Shown: positions 12,946-24,882, counted from the stretch's first letter. The stretch: DNA of 64,000 nt from Eopsaltria australis (GCA_034509425.1 JAVTVJ010000981.1:124001-188000); one strand, 5' to 3'. Numbers and translations are program-made. Notes: a model not told the origin generated them from the sequence alone.

Positions 12946-15900
12946 AACTCACCCCTCTTGTAGTTTGTTTGGGTGTTTTTTCACTGCGTCTAAGGCACAC
13001 ACCCCTCTCTGAGGGGGGTCCCAGCCAAAAGGGATATACCAGGTACCTGCCTGCACCATGACCTTCCCACCTCACTGTGCTAGTGCAAAACCAAAAAAGG
13101 TGTTTTATTGCAGTCACAGATATGTCTATCTGTTGACAGGCCACTTGCACACTCTGTTCACACTCTATTCTCAACCTTCTAGTTGAGCTTTGAATTTATT
13201 AAACCTGTATGAGACAGTGTTGCATTATCAGTAAAACTTAATTCACACTTTTAAGTGGGGTTTAAATGTTAACCACAAACTCCTTCCTCCAGATAAGTGC
13301 CTCTGTGAATGCAAAGACCTGCTGTGCTGTAGTAATCTTTTGGATGGAGCCATTACCCACGTGTTGTGTTTTGCTGGCTGACCCTAAACCACTTCATAAT
13401 GTGCTTTACTGTTTCATTAGCATGGCCAGGAACACACGACTCAATCTTGCTGTCAGTAGGACATGTGGAAACCCCTCCCTGATAATTATGGCATTTGGTG
13501 ACTGCAGAGGTTACTAGTCTGCTGGTGTTGTTTACTCCCCCAGCAGTGGCACTGCCAGGGCCACGGGGTGAGGAACATGGAGTGGGGGTGTGGATCATGC
13601 ACCTGGCATTCACGGAGAGCTGTGTATGGGGTGTGCCTGGGCTTAGCCACATTTGCATTGCAAAAGCAAATATGAAATGGCCCGCTTGATACTTTTTCAG
13701 AAATGTTCTAAATGAAAGGCGTAGTTGAAACTGTTCCACGAGCTGGATTTGATGCATTCTGGTTTTCATTCCATCTGTGAAACACTGTAAAGGAAGTATA
13801 TAATCGACATTAGGGCTGTGGTGATACCAGCTACCCAGAGTGTTTGGATAAATTATACCACTGTTTGCTAATGTATTGGGTGACTAAGAAAGGCAAGCCT
13901 AGGCATGCAGAAATTCCAATTGGGAGTTTTAATTTAAAGGATTTGAAGAATTTCTAGTTGCTGTGATGAAAATTTTCAGAGCCTATTGTGAATAACTGAT
14001 GGTACCCGTAAAAGTGCAGACTCTGGAACAATAGCTCTGAGACATCAGCATATGCTGTGCCAGATGCCAACAAACAAAATTGGAGTTAAGAACATTGGTG
14101 GGGCTGGGGCTCCATGGATAAGGAGGCAGGAAATCAAGAAGATGTTGCACACTAGTCCCTAAAACGGGACTGCCTGGAAGAGCATGATTATGTGGGCTAA
14201 TAAACAAAAAAGGTGGCAGAAAATATACAAATTTTGGTGATGACAAGGCAAAATGATGTGATGTATTGTGCTATCTACAACTCTGGTCCTGTCAAACCCG
14301 ACAAGTGAATTAGGATGAGGCAGGACAATCCCTGCATGGCTCACTGCTGATAAACCTGAAGGTGCCAAAAGCGATTTGTTGGCTCTGTATTTAGGAGAGA
14401 GAAGATTCAGTAACATGCAAGGAGGTGACCCCTCTCTATCCATCCCCGATTTGGGTGACTTTGAAATTCCTGGAGGAAAGATACCCAAAGCATCCCCAAG
14501 CAGCTGAGCTTGTAATAGGTGCCATCATCTCACTTTTGTGGTTTTGCCTCTTCCTGATTTTGACTGGCTGTTGCTGCATGATTTTTGCAAGGCCTGTTTG
14601 TTGCTCTTCCCTAGCAAAGCATTTTTCATTATGCCTCTCTAACTCAAAACAAATGGTGGGCTGCATGTGGGAATGCAGCTTAGGAAAATTGGAGATCAAA
14701 GGTCTTTGACTCAGTGCTGAGGATCCCGCCTGAATTTCCCTTTAACTGCCTCCCATCAAGCTGTGCCTTGTGCTGTGAATCTCTCTGCCTTCACTTTTGT
14801 ATCTGAACGTCTTTTCTTAAAAAGATAAATAAATAAGGGGAGAATGTTTACCCCTCCCACTTCTCAAACTTTCTATTTCTTGTCAGTTCTTGGTCTTGCT
14901 AATTTTCTGGAAAAGTTTAATGGCTCTTGGGGATGCCAGGGAATGCTTCACCAGCAGAGCCCTGATATCCAGCTTTCCCAAACAGGAAAGGACTGATCTG
15001 AACTGCTTCAGCCTTTGCCAGTTATAGGTTGCTGCTGTGTGTCCACAGGGCCTGTCTGCCCTTTCCATGGATCTGAAGGTCACTTGGGCATCATCACCTC
15101 ATCAGCAAGTTAGCCAGGGCATCCAGAAAAAAAAAATTCCCCAGAGGATGAGAGGAAGGGATATGACCAGGTGGCAGTTCCTCCAAGTCTGATTTTTTGG
15201 TTTCAGCTTCTAAAAACTGGTGCATATCTATTTGTTGGCAAGGGTACCAATTTTTTTATCATGAGTGAGGATTTTTGATCCACATGGCTTTCTTTTTCCG
15301 CTATGTTTTTTTTTCCACTGAGGAAGAAGATGAGGGAAACTGAAGGGGATTTTTCCTAGCTTGGAATTGTTGGGGTTTTGAGGGTGGCTTTTTTGCCTGG
15401 GAATGTCAATGGCAAAATGCCTCTGCTGAGAGAAGCTCTAGAGAGCAGCTCTGCTGCTAGCTGGTACAGAATTTGGTTCTCGTTTCCATCAGCTGTCCTG
15501 GCTGTGCTTTGAGAAGATGTTGATGTAACTGCATCTTTCCTTCCTTTACTTCGTGTTCTTCTTCTCTTAAATATTTTTAATGGAATGAAATGATAAATAT
15601 TTAAGAAATCAGTTGCATTTGGTGACTCCTTTTAAGCTCTGTATGTTTGTTCTGAGAAGATGGTGATACCAAACAGTACTAGATTGTACTTTATTTACAA
15701 AATAAAGTGGGACCACAATGAAGACATGTGAAAGGATAAAGGGTGGAGAAGGGAAGAGTGAGAGATGATGTATTTCTGTTCCTGATAGCTGCTTCGCACG
15801 TCTGTAGCACCTTTTTTCACAATGTTTCAGGGCACAGCACAAGCATTAGTCATGGCTCATGCCAGGTCTGGGAGACGAGTGAGGCAATTCCTGTCACCCT

Positions 15901-18600
15901 TCAGAGGATGAGTCTCAGGGATATGAATAACCCGGAGAGAGAGGCAAGTCCTTTCTGGAACGGGGTTGTGGCAGCCTGCACTAGGAGTGGTGAATTTGGG
16001 CTAGGGCTCCGAGATAACCACTGCAGAGACATGAGCTGGCTTATCAGAATCCTTACAGTGGTTTTGCCATCTAGAAAAAAAGCATGAGCATAAAAATATT
16101 ACTTACTTTAATTGAATTCAGTTTTGAGCTAATCTTCATTCGTGCTGGAAAAGCGAATAATTCAGTTAGGATTGGGATATCAAGTGTGAAATCTTACCTC
16201 TTGAAGCCACCAGGCACATTGCTGTTGACAATTAAAGCCAGACTCTTTCCCAAAAGTAGGTATTGATGATAAGAGCAAGAGATTTCATCCAAGTAACTTC
16301 AGAAGAAAATTTGGCATGTTTGAGAGGACTGTGCGGGAGGAGAGATAAAGTCTGTCATTACTAATATTCCAACTCACGTTTTCAGAGAATAAATATATCT
16401 TTCCCTGGCAATGAGTGTATTGACTCTGTCTGGCTCATTGCTCAGCTGGTCACTCTGTGACAGGTTGTCCTCCATTCCCCAGTGGTTTGTTTTCAGACAT
16501 CTCAACTCACAGTCATCAGATACAGTAGATTCTTTTTCCCTGCAGTATTTTCTGACTGGAATATTTGTTTTTAAATATGAGAATCCCCCTGACTCATGCA
16601 GGACAAACCCAACAGCATATCTATATTATTAAAGCTGCTTATCCTTAGAAAAGGAAAGGGTGTGGTGTTCACAAAATGAGAGATATCAGTCTGTGATTGG
16701 TTTTTGTACCTCCTACACCCAGGGACTGAGCCATGAGTACTTGTCACTGGTAATGCCACAGCTGGTTGCTGTTGCATGACATTTTCTAAAAGCTGTGATC
16801 AACAGGAAGATAACTAAACAATGGGCATGTCAGGTGTGCTGCCGTTGTGTGCCTTGTGCATGGTTAGAAACAGAGTTCAGTAACTCAGAGATGGTGTTTA
16901 GGATTAAAAACTGGTGGAGAAGACTCCCCAAGGTAAAATAGCTGCCAAATTTGAAAGCGTCATTGGTACAGACCCTTTAGCTGGGCACATTTCTGCACAC
17001 ACACAGAGCTCTGTGAATGCAAGTGACTTCTGGACTCACAAAGATAAGCATTCAGAATAACTGAGATCAGATTTTTAATTAACCATTCATTTGGACTATT
17101 TAGCAAAAAAAATTACTATCCTCTGAATTGGTTTGGCTGAAATAGTCACTGAATACTCAAAATGCTTGCAAACAACAGTCTAAATTTGCAATATTCTGTA
17201 GCCTTTACCCCAAGAATTGGACCTTTTTTCACCCTTTTAAAATTATTACTATTCTGTCATCCCTGTGTTTGATCATAAGACACAATGAGAAAGATTAGAG
17301 ATGTAACTGAATAAATTGATTTTTAAAGCCTTGAACTCCAACGTTTACAAAATACTCTTAGTGTACACTCAGTCTCTGGGACTGTGCATATGTAAAGTTC
17401 TGCTGTGTATAAATACAAGCAGAGCAGAATATTACTTTCTTTTCCAGCCTGTCTCTTTGATGGTCAAATCCACCCAGACAAGTGCCCAGGCTGCTGAATG
17501 GAATTCTTCCAGTTATTTGGCTTCTCCCTGCATGCAAATATGATGCTGTGCTTGGGACAGAGTATAACTGCTCTTTTGACTGCTTGCTCTTTAATCCTTC
17601 CTTCACAGTCTTACAAATGCTCCTAGAACTACTCTGCCATGCAGCATCTGTGAAATCAAGTGACTCAAGGCTTTTTTTTCCAGAGCAAACTTCAGGCAAG
17701 CGCATTCCAGCTGGTGACCTTGGTGCACAGGGAAGTGGGAATGTGTTACAACTTGTTCACAGAATTTCTCTCTTTGAGTCGCTTGTGCCAAATTTGCTTG
17801 GAGGTTGCATAGTTGCAGTTCTGTTGGTATAACCTGGGACAGATTCCCCCGCTGTGGATGGGTTTGCACCAGCAGTTTTCCAGGCAGTTGCAGGCTCTGG
17901 TGTGGGTGGAGAACTGGCACAGCTTGCTCTGGTAATGAGAGCAGAGATTGAGAGGAGTTAGGGAAGCAGGGCCCGGCAAGGCTTAGCACTTGTGCACCTC
18001 TGTGACTTGCTAAACAACTACTCAAAACCTCTGTGTTTTAAACTTGACGCTTGGGTATTTTTTCTGTGGAGAGCTGACCCTGGGTTTGGGAATAAGGACA
18101 CGCTGGTGTTACACACACCCTCTGAGGAAAGCACTGAGAAAGAACATGAACATAGAGCATCATGTACACCACTGAGTGAGGAAAGATACTGGGCGGAGGG
18201 AAATCCAGCAAGGCCCTGGAATGCAGCTGGAAAAGGATATCCAAGGCACTGTGGGATGTGCAGCCCCTGCCTTGTTTTCACAGAGACTGATTCAGTGCTG
18301 CTCCCCACCTTATTTCATGCAAATTCTGTTGTGTAATAATTTGTATATTTATAACTGTGTATGGCCAGAGCTGCCTGTTCCTATTCCTGTCTCTCTTGGA
18401 ATTGCTTGGAATGAGTGAATGTGGCAGACTGGAGCAGGCCTGAGGTTTAGCTACACAAGCTGGACAAGTATCCTGTGAGAAGTGCACTGAATCTTGCATT
18501 TTTAACCTTAGATTTTCTCCATCTCTAATAGAGAGTGACTTAACCCCTGATGTAGGAGCTGTAACACCCAGTTGTTGTAATGATGATAATTGTGGTATTT
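12946..18600. other. Intergenic block with no recognised gene
   Basis: This is AT-rich non-coding sequence. Open frames are short and overlap on both strands. I see no CR1 tail, RNA gene or long tandem repeat in it. Confidence 0.5.
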
Positions 18601-18605
18601 CCTTA
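18601..18605 (+). repeat. Target-site duplication, left copy (CCTTA)
   Basis: CCTTA directly precedes the 5' LTR and is repeated exactly after the 3' LTR. A 5-bp duplication marks a single clean integration and is more typical of class III (ERVL-like) or class I elements than of class II elements, which usually give 6 bp. Confidence 0.9.
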
Positions 18606-19528
18606 TGTTGAAGGTTAGATCTAGTTCTTTTCCTCAGGAATTTTTCTCCCATGGGTTGCTAAGACACAAATGACTGGGTACTTAAGAGAAACAAAGCACA
18701 AGGGTAGAGCCTTTCTCCGTGGCAGGGTGGGGCAAAATTGCCCCTCACGGAAGCAGAGCCTGGTAACGCAGATTTAGAGAGACTGAAAAGCAAAGGCAGA
18801 GGGAGGTCACGCCCTCTTGCTCGGGACCCTCGGAGCTGGACGGTCAGAGCTGCTGTCTGCTGAACCCACGACCCCTGAGAAGCCAGCGCGGAGCTGCCGG
18901 TCTGTCTGCTGTGAGTCTCTGCCCTCTGCCCCATCCGGAGCCGACCTGCCTGCCACCAGCCCGCTTTTCTCCGCTACATTGTAGCGGGGTTTTTCCCTGC
19001 ACGTGGAGACCCCCTTACTGTCCCAGCTCCCTGTGTCTGGGGATCCTGCTGTGGCACCAACACCAGCTGCCCCTCCCGAGGGTCTGTGGAGCAAGGGCTC
19101 TCCTCCATCCCTCCGTGCTTCGGGCAGTTGCCATTGCCGTGTGCTACCTGAGCTCACGCCGGAGCGCCCCTGCAGCCACCGGGGAATCACCGCACCCAGA
19201 GCGCCCCTGCAGCCACCGGGGAATCACCGCACCCAGAGCGCCCCTGAAAACTGTGACTGGAACTGCACCGAAGAGAAAAAGTGCCTGAAGCCGAGCAGGC
19301 TGCCACTGAGTTTCTGGTTCTGTTTGTTGGTTAACGTTATAGTTGTTGTTATTTGTTATCCTTTGTTTTAGATAGTAGTAAAGAACTGTTATTCCTATTC
19401 CCATATCTTTGCCTGAGAGCCTCTTGATTTCAAATTTATAATAATTCGGAGGGAGAGGGGTTACAGTTTCCCATCCCAAGGGAGGCTCCTGCCTTCCTTA
19501 ACAGACACCTGTCCTTCAAACCAGGACA
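18606..19528 (+). repeat. 5' LTR
   Basis: A 923-bp direct repeat of the sequence at 24,991-25,915, with TG...CA ends. It contains a GC-rich middle with a 37-bp tandem repeat (19,162-19,246). A variant polyadenylation signal, AGTAAA, lies at 19,377-19,382, which would leave a short U5. I counted by eye about 18 substitutions and 4 single-base indels against the 3' LTR, near 2%, so the insertion is moderately young. No convincing TATA box was seen. Confidence 0.95.
19162..19246 (+). repeat. 37-bp tandem repeat inside 5' LTR
   Basis: Two full copies of a 37-bp unit beginning GAGCGCCCCTGCAGCCACCG (19,162-19,198 and 19,199-19,235) and an 11-bp start of a third. The same array is in the 3' LTR from 25,548, where the first unit has one extra C. 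The array was therefore in the parent element. Confidence 0.9.
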
Positions 19529-19533
19529 GATTT

Positions 19534-19551
19534 TGGCACCCAACGTGGGGC
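19534..19551 (+). other. Primer-binding site, Lys1,2-tRNA type
   Basis: TGGCACCCAACGTGGGGC begins 5 bp after the LTR end. It differs by one base from the 18-base site complementary to tRNA-Lys1,2 used by several retroviruses (the known site has G where this has A, another G-to-A difference). It primes minus-strand DNA synthesis. Confidence 0.85.
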
Positions 19552-19638
19552 ACGAGGGCATCGAAGGGAAGAAAAATAACAGTTCTTGAGTAACGCAGTT
19601 TTTGTGTGCTGGATATAGGAACCTCATTAGGTTGCACC

Positions 19639-21699
19639 ATGTGGTCTTACTTATTCCAGTTCGTATAGCAAGTGGTCACAGCTGTTTCTCTCCCATTTGC
19701 AGCCCCATATCTAAACATAGACCCTATAACTAAAGCTACAGTAGCTGTTATACAGTTTGTGTCATGGGTCAATAAAGTGAAGAATTCATAGATTTTCAAC
19801 TTCCTCTGGAAGACAGGCATGTAGATTCACAGCTACCACACACTAATGACATGTTTTCAGAGTTACTTTAATAATAGTACCTACTGTGAAGAAGTGACAC
19901 CAAAAGAAATGTTCTCACAACCCTTCACCCAGCTCTTTGGGCCTATCCCGCCAATCTTTGAGGGGTTCAAATCTTCTTTAGATGCTAATAATACCATACA
20001 GTAACTAGTGTTGCTGATAAGCCTGCTCTATTTAGCATTCAGAAATAAAAGGGCTCTGACTTAGATAGCCACTCTAACATCTACCCCAGACAATAAGGAT
20101 GGGGCCCCAAAACCTGACACGGCCCCAAAGACTAGAGATGCTGCCACAGAAACTGACCTGGCCCTGGAAACTAGAGATGCTGCCATAGAACCTGACATAG
20201 CCCCAGAGACTAGAGATGTAGCCACAGAACCTGACATAACCCCAGAAACTAGGGATGCTGCCACAGAACCTGACACGGCCCCAGAGACTAGGGATGTAGC
20301 CACAGAACCTGACATAGCCCCAGAAACTAAAGACACCATCCCAGAACCTGACATTGCCCCAGACACTAAGGATGTTGCTACAGAGTCTGACCCGGTCCCA
20401 CAACCCACCTCAGAAACAACCCACCCGGATTGGGTGGGAGTCCTGGTGAAAGAGATACGCGAGATGGGCCAAGTGCTGAAGGAATACACTTGCCCAGCTG
20501 GTGAGAAACCCTTCCCCTACCCCAAAGAGGGAGAGTCTAATGAGGCAGCAGAAGAACCCAGAGACACTATCACCGCTCAAGCTTCAGTCAGATCAGAGGG
20601 GCAGCCACAGCCAGTAGCAGTTGCCCCTGTGGAAAAGAGGAAAACTAAGATCAAACCAGAGCAGCCAGTGAGTAATGATGGGGAAGCAGGGCCCTCTCAA
20701 CCAGTAGGGAGGCCAAAGATTGAAATCACTACTGAGTCCCTGGGGTATGACAGTCTCCGTAATCTACAAAAAGACATTGTGCGACGAGGTCGTGAGCCTT
20801 TTACAACCTGGTTACTTCAGATCTGGGACCTTATGGGTATGGGCGTGCAACTAGATAGTATTGAGGCAAGGCAGCTGGGACCCTTGTCCCAGGACTCAGG
20901 GGTTGATCAAGTATTTAGAAGAGATAACGAGCCCCCGTCTCTCTGAGAACAGCTTTTAATAAGTGTAAGAAAGAAGTTTGTCAACAAGGAGAGAATGCAG
21001 GAGTATCATCATAGAAGACCATGGAAGACCCTTGAAGAAAAAATCCAACAGCTGAGGGAGGTGGCAATATTAGAAGTACTCTTTGAGAAGGATAGACAAC
21101 ATGATAACGACCCCGACAAAGTCAAGTGTACAGAACAAATGTTGTGGAATCTGGCAAAGCTAGGGCCCTCCCAATACACCATCTTCATTGCAACAATTAA
21201 TGCTGATGACAACCGAGAGACAGTGGGCTCCATAGCCACCAAACTCAAGAATTATGATAGTATGATCAGTAGCCCAATACAAGCTCAGGTCTCTGCTGTA
21301 GTCAAAGACCTCAGAGAAGAGATGATGAGGGAGGTGAAGGAAGAAATAAAGTTGATAAGTGCAGCACCAGTGCGAGTCACAAGCCCCAAAGTCAGAGCCC
21401 AGTGCCCCCCAGCCAGGGAGAGAGGGTACACCCCACAATCTGAGCTGTAGTTCTTCCTGTGTGATCACGGAGAAGACATGAGGAAGTGGGATAGGAAACC
21501 CACTGCTGCCCTGGCAGCACGGGTACAGCAACTCAAAGAAGGAAATACTAACCGAAACGGGGAGTCTACTAAAGTGAAGGTAGCCTCAGCCTCCCGTGAC
21601 CGAGATGCCAGATATTACAGAAAAGAAGACGATCTCTTAGATCCCCTCGAGGGGACCTCTACCATGTATGCCCAAGAAAAAAATGATAACCAGAACTAG
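19639..21699 (+). pseudogene. gag: gag, broken by seven premature stops
   Basis: This frame would encode the structural polyprotein of the particle. ATG at 19,639 (context GCACCATGTGG) opens the frame that continues into pro and pol. Premature stops are at 19,666, 19,789, 19,822 and 20,062 (TAG), 20,002 (TAA), 20,944 (TGA) and 21,448 (TAG). The TAG at 21,697 sits at the gag/pro boundary and may be the natural end. The frame shows a hydrophobic stretch near 20,005-20,040, an acidic 13-residue tandem repeat (20,116-20,388), a capsid-like helical region around 20,740-21,300, and a charged tail with an Arg/Lys-rich stretch after 21,450. I see no zinc knuckle. Longest open stretch is 20,065-20,946. 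No frameshift is present. Confidence 0.8.
20116..20388 (+). repeat. 39-bp x 7 tandem repeat coding for acidic Gag repeats
   Basis: Seven in-phase units of exactly 39 bp. Each encodes 13 residues of the pattern D-x-A-P-E-T-R-D-x-A-T-E-P, with small differences between units. Unit length is a multiple of three, so copy number can vary without breaking the frame. The composition (Asp, Glu, Pro, Thr) suggests a disordered acidic spacer. Long antisense open frames over the array are a by-product of the repeat. Confidence 0.9.
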
Positions 21700-22041
21700 A
21701 GGGGCCCTGCCTCTAGCCAAGAAGAGGCACGGGAAAACCGGGTCTTTTAGACAGTGTGGATCCGATGGCCTGGCACATCAGAACCACAAAAATATGAAAC
21801 GTTAGTTGATACTGGTGCGCAGTGTACCTTAATTCCATCAAGACATGTAGAGACAGAACCTGTTTCTATTGCCGGGGTGACAGGGGGATCACAGCAATTA
21901 ACTTTGTTAGAAGCCGAGGTGAGCCTGACCGGGAAGGAGTGGCAGAAACACCCCATTGTGACTGGTCCAGAGGCCCCATGTATTCTGGGCATAGACTTCC
22001 TCCGGAATGGCTATTACAAAAACCCAAAGGGACTCAGGTGA
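21700..22041 (+). pseudogene. pro: Retroviral aspartic protease (pro), broken
   Basis: This is the enzyme that would cleave the Gag-Pol polyprotein. The active-site motif L-V-D-T-G-A is intact, with Asp at 21,808-21,810. A glycine-rich flap-like region and an I-L-G-I-D-F block follow near 21,990, as expected for a retropepsin. Stops are at 21,748 (TAG) before the domain and 22,039 (TGA, followed by G) after it, so the core itself is open. It is in the same frame as gag, which would fit stop readthrough at 21,697 rather than frameshifting. Confidence 0.8.
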
Positions 22042-24882
22042 GCTTTCAGAATAACAACTGTAGAAGCAGAGGGCATCAGGCAACTGAACACCTTGCCTGG
22101 ACTATCAGAAAATCCAAATGTAGTGGGACTCCTGAGAGTAAAAGAGCAACAAGTGCCAATTGCCACCTCGACAGTGCACCGCCGGCAGTACCGGACGAAT
22201 CGAGACGCCGTGATCCCCATCCACAAGATGATCCGCGACCTAGAAAGCCAAGGAGTGGTCAGTAAAGCCCACTCACCCTTCAACAGCCCCATCTGGCCTG
22301 TGCACAAGTCTGACGGGGAATGGAGATTGACTGTAGACTATCGTAGCTTAAATAAAGTGACTCCACCATTGAGTGCTGCCGTGCCAGACATGCTAGAGCT
22401 CCAGTACGAGCTAGAGTCCAAAGCAGCAAAATAGTATGCCACCATTGACATCGCCAATGCGTTCTTCTCCATCCCTCTGGCAGCGGAGTGCAGGCCGCAG
22501 TTCGCCTTCACCTGGAGGGGTGTGCAATATACCTAGAATCGGTTACCCCAGGGGTGGAGGCACAGCCCCACAATCTGCCATGGACTGATCCAAGCTGCAC
22601 TGGAAAAGGGTGAGGCTCCAAAGCATCTCCAATACATCAATGACATCATTGTGTGGGGGAACACAGCAGCAGAAGTATTTGAGAAAGGAGAGAAGATCAT
22701 CATGATCCTCCTGAAAGCCAGTTTTGCCATCAAGAAAAGCAAAGTCAAAAGACCTGCTCGAAAGATCCAGTTCTTGGAAGTAAAATAGCAAGATGGACGG
22801 CGCCAGATTCCCACGAAAGTCATCAATAAGATCACTGCGATGTCTCCTCCAACTAACAAAAAAGAAACTCAAGCTTTCCTAGAAGCCATAAGTTTTTAGA
22901 AGATGCACATTCCAGAGTACAGCCAGATTGTGAGCCCTCTCTACCTAGTCACCCGCAAAAAGAACGATTTTCACTAGGGCCCTGAACAGCAACAAGCATT
23001 TGCCCAAATCAAGCAAGAGATCGCTCATGCAGTAGCGCTTGGCCCAGTAAAGACGGGACCAGAAGTGAGAAATGTGCTTTACTCTGCAGCCGGGAACAAG
23101 AGCTTGTCCTGGAGCCTTTGGCAGAAGGTGCCTAGAAAGACCCGAAGCCGACCGCTGAGATTCTAGAGCCAGAGTTCCAGAGGGTCTGAAGCCAACTACA
23201 CCCCCACAGAGAAAGAAATCTTAGCCACCTATGAAGAAGTTCAAGCCGCCTCCGAGGTAATTGGCACTGAAGCACAACTCCTCCTGGCACCTCAACTACC
23301 AGTGCTGGGGTGGATGTTCAAAAGAAAGGCTCCCTCTACCCACCACGCCACCGATGCCACATAGAGTAAGTAAATCGCACTTATCACACAGTGCGCCCGC
23401 ATTGGAAATCCGAACCGCCCTGGGATCCTAGAAATAATTACAAACTAGCCAGAAGGTGAAAGTTTTGGTCTCACTGATAAAGAAGAGCAAAAACAAGTGA
23501 CCCAGGCTGAGGAGGCTCCACCATATAATCAACTGCTAGATGAAGAAAAGTGCTACGCCCTTTTCACTGATAGTTCCTGTCGCATCATAGGGATGAACCG
23601 GAAGTGGAAAGCAGCTGTGTGGAGCCCCACACGACAAGTTGCAGAAGCCACTGAAAGAGAAGGTGAGTCGAGCCAATTTACTGAACTCAAAGCTGTTCAG
23701 CTGGCCCTGGACATTGCTGAGAGAGAGAAGTGGCCAAAGCTCTATCTCTACACTGATTCGTAGATAGTAGCCAATGCTCTATAGAGTTGGCTAGAAAAAT
23801 GGAAAAAGGCCAACTGGCAGCGTAGAAGAAAGCCAATCTAGACAGCTGATGAATAGAAAGACATTGCCACTCAGGTAGAGAAGCTACCCGTAAAAGTCCG
23901 CCATGTAGACGCCCATGTCCCTAAGAGCCAAGCTAACGAAAAACACCAGAACAACAAGCAGGTAGATCACGCCGCAAAGATTGAGGTGGCACAGATAGAT
24001 TTAGACTGGCAACACAAAGGGGAGCTGTTCCTAGCCCGATGGGCCCATGATGCCTCAGGCCACCAGGGCAGAGATGCCACCTATAAGTGGGCACGAGACC
24101 GAGGGGTAGACCTAACCATAGACAGTATCTCCCAGGTGATCCATGACTGTGAGACGTGCGCTGCGATCAAACAAGCCAAGCAGGTAAAGCCTCTATGGTA
24201 TGGTGGACGGTGGTCCAAATACAAGTATGGAGAGGCTTGGCAGATTGATTACATCACACTGCCCCAGACCCGCCAAGGCAAGCGCTACGTTCTCACAATG
24301 GTGGAAGCCACCACAGGATGGCTGGAGACCTACCCTGTGCCTCATGCCACTGCCCGGAACACCATCCTGGGCCTCGAAAAACAAGTTCTTTAGAGACATG
24401 GTACCCCCGAAAAAATTGAATCCAACAATGAGACTCACTTCAAAAATAGCCTTATAAACACCTGGGCTAGGGAACATGGCATCGAGTGGGTGTACCATAT
24501 CCCTTATCATACACCAGCAGCTGAGAAAGTTGAACAGTACAATGACCTGCTCAAAACCACCTTAAAAACACTGGGTGGGGGGACGTTCAAGAACTGAGAG
24601 ACTAATTTGGCAAAGGCCACATGGTTAGTGAACACCCGAAGTTCCTCCAGCCGGGCCGGGCCTGCCCACTCTGACCCCTTGCAAACAACAAATAGAGATA
24701 AAGTTCCAGTAGTACACGTGAGAGGTATGCTGGGAAAGACTGTTTAAGTAAACTCTGCCTCAAGTAAAGACAATCCCATCCGGGGGGTTGTCTTTGCTCA
24801 GAGACCGGGCTGCACCTGGTGGGTGATGCAAAAAGATAGAGAGACCCAATGCATACCTCAAAGAGATCTTGTTTTAAAGTGA
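22042..24882 (+). pseudogene. pol: pol: reverse transcriptase, RNase H, integrase, broken
   Basis: RT spans about 22,093-23,100. The fingers/palm region is recognisable, and the polymerase motif reads Y-I-N-D at 22,633-22,644, where the family has two adjacent Asp, so a metal-binding residue is lost. RNase H spans about 23,540-23,960, with Asp at 23,569, Glu near 23,695 and Asp near 23,755. Integrase spans about 23,990-24,882: an HHCC zinc site (His 24,046 and 24,061, Cys 24,148 and 24,157), first catalytic Asp at 24,247, Asn at 24,424 where the second Asp is expected, and Glu at 24,532, with the normal 35-residue spacing. Sixteen premature stops: TAG at 22,432, 22,534, 22,786, 22,897, 22,975, 23,164, 23,362, 23,446, 23,761, 23,782, 23,839, 23,854 and 24,391; TAA at 23,371 and 24,745; TGA at 24,595. 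TGA at 24,880 looks like the natural end. Confidence 0.9.

Noticed and set aside
18659..19479. Open frames of 90-127 codons inside the LTRs on both strands
   Set aside because: They recur in the other LTR with disruptions and have no domain. They arise from GC-rich LTR sequence.
20061..20489. Long minus-strand open frames (142 and 109 codons) with strongly repetitive protein
   Set aside because: They are antisense shadows of the 39-bp in-phase Gag repeat. The repeat lacks stops in these frames, so length means nothing.
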